Position numbers and translations under genes: made by a program. The notes beneath the pieces were generated by a model, which saw nothing but the letters and a program-made list of their open reading frames with translations, had not been told where the DNA came from and searched no databases. A stretch of 64,000 bases of DNA from Actinobacteria bacterium OV450. GTDB taxonomy: Bacteria > Actinomycetota > Actinomycetes > Streptomycetales > Streptomycetaceae. Where the stretch lies: contig LJCW01000336.1 of the NCBI GenBank assembly GCA_001298555.1, positions 40,054 through 104,053 on the forward strand, written 5' to 3'. This document shows, piece after piece, positions 41,020 to 49,491 of this stretch (its first letter is position 1; every line of letters starts with the position of its first letter).

Positions 41020-41298
41020 TCAGCCCGGGATCAGGCCGTCGTCGCTGAGCATCTCCCTGACCTCGTCGAGCGAGGCGTCACCCGCGGGGAGGATCAGCTC
41101 GGAGGGCTCCAGGGCGTCGTCCGGCAGGGGCTCGCCGAGCCGCCGTACGGCGTCGAGCAGCGCGCCCAGCGTCCGGCGGAAGCCCTCCTCGTCACCGGAC
41201 TCCATCTCCGCGAGGAGATCGTCGTCCAGCGTGTTGAGCTCGGCGAAGTGACCGTCGGCCACCGTCAGCTGGCCTTCCCCCATGATGCGGACAATCAT
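41020..41298 (-). CDS. pspAA: PspA-associated protein (PspAA domain)
   Basis: 92 residues, strand-rich start IVRIMGEGQLTVADGHFAELN then an acidic middle and C-terminus (LDEVREMLSDDGLIPG). The position, 13 nt downstream of pspA on the same strand, and the sequence style fit the actinobacterial PspAA protein. Presumably it helps or controls PspA assembly on stressed membranes. Confidence 0.75.
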   Translation of the reverse strand: MIVRIMGEGQLTVADGHFAELNTLDDDLLAEMESGDEEGFRRTLGALLDAVRRLGEPLPDDALEPSELILPAGDASLDEVREMLSDDGLIPG

Positions 41299-41311
41299 GA
41301 CGGACCCCGTC

Positions 41312-42106
41312 CTACTGCTTGTCGAAGCGGTGCTGGGTCTGCGACGGCTGGGCGCTGCCCGGCGCGCCGCCCTCGATGGCCTGCTGCTGCGCCGACGGGC
41401 CGCCGGCCAGCTCGGCCTTCATCCGCTGGAGCTCCAGCTCCACGTCCGTACCACCGGAGAGGCGGTCGAGCTCGGCCTGGATGTCGTCCTTGGAGCCCAG
41501 ACCGCTCTGGTCGTCGAGGGCGCCGGAGGCCAGCAGCTCGTCGATCGCGCCTGCCCGGGCCTGGAGCTGGGCGGTCTTGTCCTCGGCCCGCTGGATGGCC
41601 AGGCCGACGTCGCTCATCTCCTCGGAGATGCCGGAGAAGGACTCCGCGATGCGGGTCTGGGCCTGCGCCGCCGTGTACGTGGCCTTGATGGTCTCCTTCT
41701 TCGTGCGGAAGGCGTCCACCTTGGCCTGCAGGCGCTGCGCGGCGAGGGTCAGCTTCTCCTCCTCGCCCTGGAGGGTCTGGTGCTGCACCTCCAGGTCGCT
41801 GACCTGCTGCTGCAGCGAGGCGCGGCGGGACAGCGCCTCGCGGGCCAGGTCCTCGCGGCCCAGGGCGAGGGCCTTGCGGCCCTGGTCCTCCAGCTTGGCG
41901 GACTGGCCCTGGAGCTGGTTCAGCTGCAGCTCCAGGCGCTTGCGGGAGGTCGCCACGTCGGCAACGCCGCGACGCACCTTCTGAAGCAGCTCCAGCTGCT
42001 TCTGGTACGAGTAGTCGAGGGTCTCGCGCGGGTCCTCGGCCCGGTCCAGGGCCTTGTTCGCCTTCGCGCGGAAGATCATCCCCATACGCTTCATGACACC
42101 GCTCAT
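41312..42106 (-). CDS. pspA: phage-shock protein A / Vipp1 family (IM30)
   Basis: 264 residues, almost entirely coiled coil: MKRMGMIFRAKANKALDRAEDPRETLDYSYQ (start; amphipathic helix 0 and 1), then a long heptad region and a Gln/Gly/Ala tail. An ESCRT-III-like membrane-stress protein that binds anionic lipids and stabilises the membrane. ATG at 42106. It is transcribed divergently from the DUF3043 gene across 331 nt. Confidence 0.93.
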   Translation of the reverse strand: MSGVMKRMGMIFRAKANKALDRAEDPRETLDYSYQKQLELLQKVRRGVADVATSRKRLELQLNQLQGQSAKLEDQGRKALALGREDLAREALSRRASLQQQVSDLEVQHQTLQGEEEKLTLAAQRLQAKVDAFRTKKETIKATYTAAQAQTRIAESFSGISEEMSDVGLAIQRAEDKTAQLQARAGAIDELLASGALDDQSGLGSKDDIQAELDRLSGGTDVELELQRMKAELAGGPSAQQQAIEGGAPGSAQPSQTQHRFDKQ

Positions 42107-42437
42107 GGGCTTCGCGCGCCCCCTTCTGACGGACTTCGCTCCAGGTCACCAGCCATGGCGATCATCCCGGTCCCCCGGGCCGACCGCCATCAGAACCCAC
42201 AGTACGGGCCCTGTCTCCATTACCGCACTGTTCGTGTACGGATGTGCTCCTCCTCCAGGACGACTCCACCCCCGCCCGTGTCAGGCGTAGGGAGTAGGCG
42301 CTTCCCCGACGGTGCCGGGGGTCCGGGACGAGGGCCCGCCCGCAGTGCGAACCCTGCACAGGGAAGACGCCCGCCGTTGCCGGATCGTTCCCCGGGAAAG
42401 TGGGGTACCCGGCCGTGACCACGTAGGCTTGGGTTTT
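42107..42437. promoter_or_regulatory. divergent region pspA / DUF3043
   Basis: 331 nt with no gene. On the plus strand TAGGCT (42424-42429) ends 8 nt before the GTG at 42438, where no ribosome site is seen, so that gene is probably leaderless. On the minus side no clear sigma-E-type or sigma-54 promoter was recognised for pspA. Confidence 0.45.
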
Positions 42438-43037
42438 GTGTTTGGTAGCCGTTCCTCCAAGGAAGAGAAGACCGCCGCCACCGACAAGGTGAGCGCCGAC
42501 CTCTCGCAGCCCCGTCACCCGCAGGCCCCGAAGGGCCGCCCGACGCCGAAGCGTGCTGTGGCCCAGTCGCAGCGCAAGGCCGTCGTGGCCTCGACCGGCA
42601 ATCGCAAGGAGGATGCAAAGCGCGCCCGCGAGCGCCGTCGCGAAGAGATGGCCAGGCAGCGCGAGGCCCTCGCCAACGGCGACCAGCGCTACCTGCCGGC
42701 CCGCGACAAGGGCCCCGTGCGCAAGTTCGTCCGCGACTTCGTGGACTCCCGCTTCTCCGTCGCCGAGATGTTCCTGCCGCTCGCGGTGATCATCCTCGTG
42801 CTGAGCATGGTGCGGGTCTCGTCGATCCAGAACATCGCCCTGCTGCTGTGGCTCGCGGTGATCGCCCTGATCATCCTCGACTCCATCGGGCTGGGCTTCC
42901 GCCTGCGCAAGGCCCTCGCTCAGCGCTTCCCCGACGAGCCGCGCCGCGGCGCCGTCGCGTACGGCCTGATGCGCACCCTCCAGATGCGCCGGCTGCGTCT
43001 GCCGAAGCCGCAGGTCAAGCGCGGGGAACGGCCCTGA
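42438..43037 (+). CDS. DUF3043 membrane protein
   Basis: 199 residues. A charged, disordered N-terminus (FGSRSSKEEKT to RERRREEMARQREALANGDQ), then two membrane spans (AEMFLPLAVIILVLSMV and NIALLLWLAVIALIILDSIGL) and a basic C-terminus. DUF3043 proteins are widespread in actinobacteria and unstudied. The GTG at 42438 lacks a Shine-Dalgarno site, which supports a leaderless transcript. It overlaps the methyltransferase gene by 4 nt. Confidence 0.85.
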   Translation: MFGSRSSKEEKTAATDKVSADLSQPRHPQAPKGRPTPKRAVAQSQRKAVVASTGNRKEDAKRARERRREEMARQREALANGDQRYLPARDKGPVRKFVRDFVDSRFSVAEMFLPLAVIILVLSMVRVSSIQNIALLLWLAVIALIILDSIGLGFRLRKALAQRFPDEPRRGAVAYGLMRTLQMRRLRLPKPQVKRGERP

Positions 43038-43846
43038 GCGGAGGGAAGCCCGGAGGGTCGGGGGACGGCTTCGCGGGGGGCGCCAGGCTGTGGCTCGAGG
43101 GACTGGGCGGACTGCGCAACGCCGTCCGCCAGGAACTCGTGGGCCGACAGGTCGACGAACAGATCGCGCAGCGCTTCCCGGTCGGGCAGCGGCTGCGCGT
43201 CCTCGACGTCGGCATGGGCCAGGGCACCCAGGCGCTGCGTCTGGCCCGTGCCGGGCACAAGGTCACCGGCCTGGAGCAGGACCCGGCCATGCTCGCCGTC
43301 GCCCATGCGGCGCTGGCGGCCGAGCCCGCCGGGATCCAGGACCGGGTCGAGCTCCTGGAGGGCGACGGCCGGGAGACCGGCGCGCACTTCACGCCCGGCA
43401 GTTTCGACGTGGTGCTCTGCCACGGCGTCCTGATGTACGTGCCCGAGCCCGACGCGATGCTGGCCGGGCTGGCCCGGATGCTCGCGCCCGGCGGACTGCT
43501 GTCCCTGCTGGTCCGCAACGGCGACGCCCTCGCGATGCGGCCCGGCCTGGACGCCGACTGGGCGGGTGCGCTGGCCGCCTTCGACACCGTCGACTACACG
43601 AACCGGCTGGGCCTGGACGTACGGGCCGACCGGCTGTCCGGGCTCACGGCCACGCTGTCCGGGATCGGCGCTCCGCTGCAGGCCTGGTACGGCGTGCGCG
43701 TCTTCACCGACGGGACCGAGGCCGGCGCGACGCTGCCCCCCGACGAGGAGCTGGAGCGGCTGCTGGCCGCCGAGGACCGCGCCGGGCGGACCGATCCGTA
43801 CCGCGGGGTCGCCGCACTGCTGCACCTGTGCGGCGTCCGCGGCTGA
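43034..43846 (+). CDS. class I SAM-dependent methyltransferase
   Basis: 270 residues with SAM motif I in LRVLDVGMGQGTQALRLA (about residues 55-72), an acidic residue in VTGLEQDPAML and motif IV-like DVVLCHGVLMYVPEPDAML; a SmtA-like fold. The substrate is unknown. No ATG, GTG or TTG is well placed; CTG at 43034, overlapping the DUF3043 stop (CTGA), gives the full N-terminal helix and has GGGGAAC upstream. A GTG about 35 codons later would cut conserved sequence. Confidence 0.8.
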   Translation: MSGGKPGGSGDGFAGGARLWLEGLGGLRNAVRQELVGRQVDEQIAQRFPVGQRLRVLDVGMGQGTQALRLARAGHKVTGLEQDPAMLAVAHAALAAEPAGIQDRVELLEGDGRETGAHFTPGSFDVVLCHGVLMYVPEPDAMLAGLARMLAPGGLLSLLVRNGDALAMRPGLDADWAGALAAFDTVDYTNRLGLDVRADRLSGLTATLSGIGAPLQAWYGVRVFTDGTEAGATLPPDEELERLLAAEDRAGRTDPYRGVAALLHLCGVRG

Positions 43847-43896
43847 CCCCGGCGCACTGACGGGCGCGCACACGCGCGCAAGCACACCCGGGAACG

Positions 43897-43932
43897 ACGG
43901 AGCCCGGGCCCCCTCGGGGGCCCGGGCTCCGT
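43897..43932. terminator. bidirectional terminator, 16-bp stem, CTCG loop
   Basis: ACGGAGCCCGGGCCCC and GGGGCCCGGGCTCCGT enclose CTCG. Very stable; between convergent genes. Confidence 0.9.
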
Positions 43933-43953
43933 GCATGCGTCGGCGGGCGCCGC

Positions 43954-44166
43954 TCAGGCGTCCAGCGCCTCGCGCAGGCTCATCGCGTACAGCTCGGTGC
44001 CGTTGTCGTCGGACAGCTTCACCTTCTCGGTGCCGCCCTCCAGCAGCTCCTTCCAGTACTCACCGATCCAGGATTCCGCGTCGCCCTGCGTGGTGAACTC
44101 CTCCGGCTGCACCGACGGGCTCGTCTCGCTGCCGTCGGCCGTCTCGAACCGCCACGTCCACGCCAT
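43954..44166 (-). CDS. small acidic protein, Streptomyces-conserved type
   Basis: 70 residues: MAWTWRFETADGSE, then EEFTTQGDAESWIGEYWKELL and KLSDDNGTELYAMSLREAL. Acidic with many aromatic residues; no signal peptide. GGAGG lies 7 nt before the ATG at 44166, so translation is well supported. Function unknown. Confidence 0.8.
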   Translation of the reverse strand: MAWTWRFETADGSETSPSVQPEEFTTQGDAESWIGEYWKELLEGGTEKVKLSDDNGTELYAMSLREALDA

Positions 44167-44259
44167 GTCCGCCTCCGTTGCTCGTCCGCATCTCGCCTTG
44201 AGTCTGCCCGCAGAGTAGCCGGGCGCGCAGCAGTCTCGGGGACGCGGGAGGATCTTCCT

Positions 44260-45465
44260 GTGGAACTCACTCTGCTCGGCACCGGCACACCCGAAGGACT
44301 GCCCCGCCCCGGCTGTCCCTGCGCGGTCTGCGCGGTCTCCGTCGGCCCCCGGGCGCGCGCCGCCGCCGGCCTGCTCGTCGACGGTGCGCTGCTGCTCGAC
44401 CTGACCCCCGGGGCGGTGCTCGCCGGCGCCCGTGCGGGCCATTCTCTGGCCGGCGTGCGCCAGGTCCTGCTCACCCATCCGCACGACGGCCCGCCCGTCG
44501 AACGGCCGCCCGGGCTGCCGGCCGCCGGCCGGGTGCCGGACGGGCGGGAGCTCGCGGTGATCAGCGGGCACCGGGTGCGGGCGGTGCCGATGGACGCGCC
44601 GGGCACCGGGTACGAGGTGACCGGGCCCGACGGGACGCGGCTGCTGTACCTCCCGCCCGGCGGGGCACCGGCCGGGACGGACAACGGCGAGGTGCAGCGC
44701 CCTTACGACATGGTCCTCGCGGACGTACTGGGCCGGCCGGAGGCGCTGGTGCGGCTGCGGGCGAGCGGCGCCGCCGGGCCGACCACGGACGTGATCGCCG
44801 TGCACCTGGACCACGGCACCCCGCCGGGCCGGGAGCTGGAGCGCCGGTGCGCGGCGGCCGGAGCACGGGTGGTGCCGGACGGGACGACGCTGACGGTCGG
44901 CGAGTACCACGCGGTGCCGGACCTGCCGCGCCGGACGCTGGTGCTCGGCGGGGCCCGCTCCGGGAAGTCCTTCGAGGCGGAGCGGCGGCTGGCGGGGTTC
45001 CCGGAGGTGGTCTACGTGGCCACCGGCGGCTCGCGCGACGGCGACGCCGAGTGGGCGGCGCGGATCGGCCTGCACCGGGATCGCCGGCCGGGGAGCTGGC
45101 GGACGGTGGAGACCTGCGAGCTGGTGCCGCTGCTGGTGGAGGGCGGCCCGCCGCTGCTGATCGACTGCCTGGCGCTGTGGCTGACGGACGCGATGGACCG
45201 GGCGGGGGCCTGGGACGACGCCGTCTGGGCGGGGCAGGGGCAGAGGGAGCTCCGGGGGCGGGTGGCGGAGCTGGTGGCGGCCGTGCGGGCGACCCGCCGC
45301 ACGGTGGTGGCCGTCAGCAACGAGGTGGGTTCGGGGGTCGTTCCGGCGACGGCGTCGGGCCGGCGGTTCCGTGACGAACTCGGGCGCCTGAACAACCTGG
45401 TGGCCGCCGAGTGCGAGCACGTCCTGCTGGTCGTGGCCGGGCAGGCGGTGGTCCTGAAGGACTGA
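44260..45465 (+). CDS. cobU: CobU kinase/guanylyltransferase fused to a degenerate metallo-beta-lactamase domain
   Basis: 401 residues. The C-terminal half (about 224-401) is CobU: Walker A LVLGGARSGKSFEAERRL, the GTP/adenosylcobinamide-site region VVYVATGGSRDGDAEWAARI and VVAVSNEVGSGVVP; it phosphorylates adenosylcobinamide and adds GMP. The N-terminal half (1-215) looks like a metallo-beta-lactamase fold (MELTLLGTGTPEGLP, QVLLTHPHDGPP, VIAVHLDHGTPP), but the HxHxDH metal site is broken, so it is probably not hydrolytic. GTG at 44260. It precedes cobT by 70 nt. Confidence 0.9.
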   Translation: MELTLLGTGTPEGLPRPGCPCAVCAVSVGPRARAAAGLLVDGALLLDLTPGAVLAGARAGHSLAGVRQVLLTHPHDGPPVERPPGLPAAGRVPDGRELAVISGHRVRAVPMDAPGTGYEVTGPDGTRLLYLPPGGAPAGTDNGEVQRPYDMVLADVLGRPEALVRLRASGAAGPTTDVIAVHLDHGTPPGRELERRCAAAGARVVPDGTTLTVGEYHAVPDLPRRTLVLGGARSGKSFEAERRLAGFPEVVYVATGGSRDGDAEWAARIGLHRDRRPGSWRTVETCELVPLLVEGGPPLLIDCLALWLTDAMDRAGAWDDAVWAGQGQRELRGRVAELVAAVRATRRTVVAVSNEVGSGVVPATASGRRFRDELGRLNNLVAAECEHVLLVVAGQAVVLKD

Positions 45466-45500
45466 CCCGCGGCCCGGCCGGCGGGGACCCCGGACGGGGC

Positions 45501-45528
45501 TTGGGGAGGGCCTTACCCGCTGTACGCT
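45501..45528 (+). promoter_or_regulatory. candidate promoter giving a leaderless cobT mRNA
   Basis: TTGGGG, a 16-nt spacer and TACGCT, ending 7 nt before the cobT ATG, where there is no ribosome site. Confidence 0.4.
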
Positions 45529-45535
45529 CTGGCAG

Positions 45536-46612
45536 ATGACCACGCTGAATCTCGACGACTTCTCCGATCTGATCGAGCGCCCCGACGGGGGCGTCCGGCG
45601 TGACGCCGAGGAACGCCGTGAGCGGCTGGCCGTGCCGGCCGGGGCGCTGGGGCGGCTCGACGAGCTCGCCGAGTGGCTCGCAGCCGCACAGGGGCGGGTG
45701 CCCGTCCGGCCGGTCGAGCGGCCGCGCGTCGTGCTGTTCGCCGCGGACCACGGGATCGCCGCCGAGGGGGTGTCCGCCCGCGCCGCCGGCAGCGCGCACG
45801 AGCTGGTGCGCGCCGTCCTCGACGGGAGCTCGCCCGTGTCGATCCTCGCGGCGCGCCTCGGCGCCGGCGTGCGGATCGTCGACGCCGGCCTGGACTGCGA
45901 GCCCTCCCTGCTGCCCGAGGACGTGGTGCGCCACCGGGTGCGGCGCGGCAGCGGGCGGATCGACGTCGAGGACGCGCTCACCCGCGAGGAAGCCGACGCG
46001 GCCCTGCGGCTCGGCATGCGGATCGCCGACGAGGAGGCCGACTCGGGCACCGACCTCGTGGTGCTGGGGGACTTGAGCGTCGGTGGAACCACGGTCGCGG
46101 CGACGCTCGTCGCCGCCCTGTGCGGAACCGATGCCTCCGTGGTCACCGGGCGCGGCGGGCGGCCCATCGACGACCTGACCTGGATGCGCAAGTGCGCGGC
46201 GATCCGCGACGCCTTGCGCCGGGCCCGCCCGGTCCTCGGCGACCAGGTGGCCCTGCTCGCCGCGGTCGGCGGCGCCGACGTGGCCGCGATCACCGGCTTC
46301 CTGCTCCAGTGCGCGGTCCGCCGTACGCCGGTCATCCTCGACGGCGTCGTCTCGGCGGCCTGCGGACTGGTGGCCCAGCGCGCCGCGTTCCGGGCCCCCG
46401 ACTGGTGGCTGGCCGGGCAGGCCAGCGGCGAACCGGGCCAGGCGAAGGCACTGGACCGGATGGCACTCAACCCGGTCCTCGACCACGGCGTCACTGTGGG
46501 AGAAGGAACCGGGGCATTGCTGGCTCTTCCCCTGGTCCAGGCGGCCGCCGCACTCGCGGCGGAACTCCCGGAGCGGGCACAGGAGCCGAAGGGCCAGGGG
46601 GAGACCCCCTGA
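45536..46612 (+). CDS. cobT: nicotinate-nucleotide:dimethylbenzimidazole phosphoribosyltransferase
   Basis: 358 residues. Makes alpha-ribazole phosphate, the lower ligand of cobalamin. Diagnostic: VVLFAADHGIAAEGVSA, VVLGDLSVGGTTVAA, VTGRGGRPIDD and the catalytic Glu in HGVTVGEGTGALLALP. The ATG at 45536 follows a -10-like TACGCT by 7 nt and lacks a ribosome site. Its TGA stop abuts a MITE-like repeat. Confidence 0.95.
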   Translation: MTTLNLDDFSDLIERPDGGVRRDAEERRERLAVPAGALGRLDELAEWLAAAQGRVPVRPVERPRVVLFAADHGIAAEGVSARAAGSAHELVRAVLDGSSPVSILAARLGAGVRIVDAGLDCEPSLLPEDVVRHRVRRGSGRIDVEDALTREEADAALRLGMRIADEEADSGTDLVVLGDLSVGGTTVAATLVAALCGTDASVVTGRGGRPIDDLTWMRKCAAIRDALRRARPVLGDQVALLAAVGGADVAAITGFLLQCAVRRTPVILDGVVSAACGLVAQRAAFRAPDWWLAGQASGEPGQAKALDRMALNPVLDHGVTVGEGTGALLALPLVQAAAALAAELPERAQEPKGQGETP

Positions 46613-46694
46613 AGGCTGTCCCGTAATCCGCGGTGGGTCGGCGCGCGGCGTCAGACGCGGTGCACCGCAATGCGGGGATTACGGGACGGCCTTC
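46611..46694. mobile_element. short MITE-like element, 19-bp inverted ends
   Basis: 84 bp with ends GAAGGCTGTCCCGTAATCC and GGATTACGGGACGGCCTTC (one mismatch). The interior (GCGCGCGGCGTCAGACGCGG and on) matches the left part of the longer element at 50704, of which it looks like an internal deletion. No coding capacity. The left end starts inside the cobT stop codon. Confidence 0.85.
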
Positions 46695-46788
46695 GGCGTC
46701 CGCTCCGGGGTGCCGTGGCTCGGGAGCGGCCGCAGGTGCCCCGGACCGGGCCACCCATGGACGGCGACGCCCCATATCATCGCGTTTC

Positions 46789-48717
46789 ATGGGAGAGGCC
46801 CGCTTGACCAGCGCAGACACCGACCGGACCGCCGCACAGGCAGCACAGGCACAGGCCGCCAAGGCGGCCCAGGGATCCGGCAAGGACACGAACAGCAGGA
46901 AAGACGACAGGAAAGACGACAAGAAGGACGAAGGGGGCGGCCGGGAGACCGGCCGGGGGTCCGCCCGGTCACGGCGCAGCGCCGCGTTCGCGGTCTGGTA
47001 CCTGCGCGCCGTCACCTTCGTCAACTTCCTGAGCGCGGTGTGGCTTTCGCTCGGGCAGGACCTGCGGCGGCACAACACCGCCGATTTCTACACCCCGTAC
47101 CTGCTCACGGCCGGCTTCGCGTCCGGTCTGTTCTCGCTGCTGCTCGCCGTCACCATGGGCCGCCGCAAGCGCGCCGCGTGGATCCTGAACCTCGTGCTCA
47201 GCGGCATGCTGCTGCTGGCCTTCGCCACCGCCGCCTTCGCCCCGTGCACCAGCGGTGACTTCAACCTCTGCTACCCGGAGTTCCGGGACCACACCCAGAA
47301 CTGGGTCTCCCTCGCGCTGACCGCGGGCTTCGTCGGGGCCCTGCTGCTGGGCCGCCGCGAGTTCTACGCCAAGGGCGACCGCTCCAACCCCAAGCTGGCC
47401 ACCGCCGTCGGCGCCGTCGGCCTGCTGGCCACCTCGCTCCTCGCCGCGCTGATCGTCGGCGCCGCCAACACCGACCCGGACGCCGCCGACGCCACGTTCC
47501 TGGCCCGCTGGCGGTACGGCGTGATGCGGCTGATCACCCTGGAGCCGAACGCCCGCGACTACGCGTCGATCACCACGCCGGGCTGGGTCGACATCGTGAT
47601 CAACGTCATGTCGACGCTGCTCCTGATCGCCGTGCTGCTCGCCGCCTTCCGCTCGCGCCGCGCCGTCGACCCGCTCACCGCGGAGGACGAGGAGAGGCTG
47701 CGCGCGCTGCTCGCCCGGCAGGGCGACCGCGACTCCCTCGGCTACTTCGCGCTGCGCCGCGAGAAGTCCGTCATCTGGTCCCCGACCGGCAAGGCGGCCG
47801 TCACGTACCGCGTCGTCGGCGGTGTCTCGCTGGCCTCCGGCGACCCGATCGGCGACCCCGAGGCGTGGCCCGGCGCCATCGAGCCGTGGCTGGCCGAGGC
47901 CCGCGAGCACGGCTGGGTGCCGGCCGTGATGGGCGCCAGCGAGGAAGCCGGCCAGATCTACGCGCGGCACGGACTGGACGCACTGGAGCTGGGCGACGAA
48001 GCCATCGTCGAGACCGACGAGTTCACGCTGGAGGGCCGCGCCATGCGGACCGTCCGGCAGGCCTACAACCGCGTCAAGCGCGCCGGGTACACGGTGCGCA
48101 TCCGCCGCCACGCCGACATCCCCTCCGACGAGATGGACGTGCTCCTCACCCGCGCCGACGACTGGCGCGACGGGGCGACCGAGCGCGGCTTCTCCATGGC
48201 GCTGGGCCGACTGGGCGACCCCGGCGACGGCCAGTGCGTGATGCTGGAGTGCACCGACGGCAACGGCGACCTGCGCGCCGTGCTGTCCTTCGTCCCGTGG
48301 GGCCCCAAGGGCCTGTCGCTGGACCTGATGCGCCGCGACCGCGATTCCGAGAACGGTCTGATGGAGTTCATGGTCATCGAACTCCTGGAGCGCTCCAAGG
48401 AGATCGGCGTCACACAGGTCTCGCTGAACTTCGCGATGTTCCGCTCCGTCTTCGAGCGGGGGTCCAAGCTCGGCGCGGGTCCGGTGCTGCGCATGTGGCG
48501 CTCGCTGCTGAGCTTCTTCTCCCGCTGGTGGCAGATCGAGTCCCTCTACCGGGCCAACGCCAAATACCGGCCGATCTGGGAGCCGCGGTTCATGCTCTTC
48601 GAGAAGAGCTCCGACCTCCTGCGGATCGGTATCGCGGCGGGCCGGGCCGAGGGCTTCCTGGAGGCACCCGGGCTGCCGAAGTGGCTGAACCGCAAACATC
48701 TGGAGACCAATCGTTGA
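46789..48717 (+). CDS. phosphatidylglycerol lysyltransferase-like membrane protein (MprF/LysX type)
   Basis: 642 residues. A disordered charged N-terminus (KDTNSRKDDRKDDKKDE), about six membrane spans (around 70-300) and a C-terminal DUF2156 GNAT-fold domain: LGYFALRREKSVIWSPTG, YRVVGGVSLASGDPIGD, VLSFVPWGPKGLSLDLMRRD and SLNFAMFRSVFERG. Such enzymes transfer lysine from tRNA to lipid and lower membrane charge. No lysyl-tRNA synthetase domain is attached. The ATG at 46789 has no ribosome site; a TTG at 46804 with GGGAGAGG upstream is an equal candidate. Confidence 0.87.
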   Translation: MGEARLTSADTDRTAAQAAQAQAAKAAQGSGKDTNSRKDDRKDDKKDEGGGRETGRGSARSRRSAAFAVWYLRAVTFVNFLSAVWLSLGQDLRRHNTADFYTPYLLTAGFASGLFSLLLAVTMGRRKRAAWILNLVLSGMLLLAFATAAFAPCTSGDFNLCYPEFRDHTQNWVSLALTAGFVGALLLGRREFYAKGDRSNPKLATAVGAVGLLATSLLAALIVGAANTDPDAADATFLARWRYGVMRLITLEPNARDYASITTPGWVDIVINVMSTLLLIAVLLAAFRSRRAVDPLTAEDEERLRALLARQGDRDSLGYFALRREKSVIWSPTGKAAVTYRVVGGVSLASGDPIGDPEAWPGAIEPWLAEAREHGWVPAVMGASEEAGQIYARHGLDALELGDEAIVETDEFTLEGRAMRTVRQAYNRVKRAGYTVRIRRHADIPSDEMDVLLTRADDWRDGATERGFSMALGRLGDPGDGQCVMLECTDGNGDLRAVLSFVPWGPKGLSLDLMRRDRDSENGLMEFMVIELLERSKEIGVTQVSLNFAMFRSVFERGSKLGAGPVLRMWRSLLSFFSRWWQIESLYRANAKYRPIWEPRFMLFEKSSDLLRIGIAAGRAEGFLEAPGLPKWLNRKHLETNR

Positions 48718-49448
48718 CGGCTTGGACGACCACCCCCCTGCGGCGGTTCGCCCGCCGCGAGTGGGGGCCCCTGTTCTGGACCGTCCGGGACGCCCTGGTC
48801 CGCGACAAGTGGCGGGCGGCCCCGATGACCCTGGGGGCCGTCTGCCTGACCTCGGCCTTCCAGATCGTCCAGAACACGTCCTGGGGGTTCCAGCCGGTCC
48901 AGAACCTCGGATCGGTCAAGGCCGTCGACCCGCTGTGGCTGGCCCTGCTGCGCACCCCGCTGTCCCTGTTCGTCCCCGCCCTCGACCTGCCCGTGTGGGG
49001 GGCGCTCGCCCAGATCCTGCTGGTCTTCGGGATCTCGGAGATCTGCATCGGCTGGTGGCGCACGCTGGTCATCGGCTACGTCGCCACCCTCGCCGGGACC
49101 ACGTACGCGCGGATCGGGCTCTCGCTGGGCCCGGACCACCCCTTCGGCCTGCCGCTGTCCGACCGGGTCGTCAACGACACCGGCCCGTCGGCGGCGGTGG
49201 TCGGCCTCGCGATCTACGTGTGCTGGCGGTACCGGGCGTACCTGACCGGCGCCGTCGTCATCGCGGTGATGATCGGCGAGGTGCTGGTCAAGGACAACCT
49301 GGCGGGCAAGGAGCACCTCGCGGCCATCGCCGCCGTCATGGCGGTGTGCGTGGTCCGCGCGAAGTGGGGGCCGGAACGTTCCCGCGCCCCCCTCGGCCGG
49401 CGCCCGCCCCCGGCGGCCCCGCTGCCGCCGCAGCGGCCCGGGACCTGA
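48714..49448 (+). CDS. rhomboid-like membrane protein (Rhomboid_2 type)
   Basis: 244 residues with about six spans (MTLGAVCLTSAFQIVQN, LPVWGALAQILLVFGIS, AAVVGLAIYVCWRY and others). A Ser in NDTGPSAAVVG and a His in AGKEHLAAIAAV occupy the places of the rhomboid catalytic dyad. The TTG at 48714 overlaps the lysyltransferase stop (TTGA) and has GGAG 8 nt upstream, so the two are coupled. It may process or regulate its partner. Confidence 0.8.
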   Translation: MTAWTTTPLRRFARREWGPLFWTVRDALVRDKWRAAPMTLGAVCLTSAFQIVQNTSWGFQPVQNLGSVKAVDPLWLALLRTPLSLFVPALDLPVWGALAQILLVFGISEICIGWWRTLVIGYVATLAGTTYARIGLSLGPDHPFGLPLSDRVVNDTGPSAAVVGLAIYVCWRYRAYLTGAVVIAVMIGEVLVKDNLAGKEHLAAIAAVMAVCVVRAKWGPERSRAPLGRRPPPAAPLPPQRPGT

Positions 49449-49491
49449 CGGGCCCGCCCTGCCGTCCGGAGGCAGGCCGTACCGTATCGGG

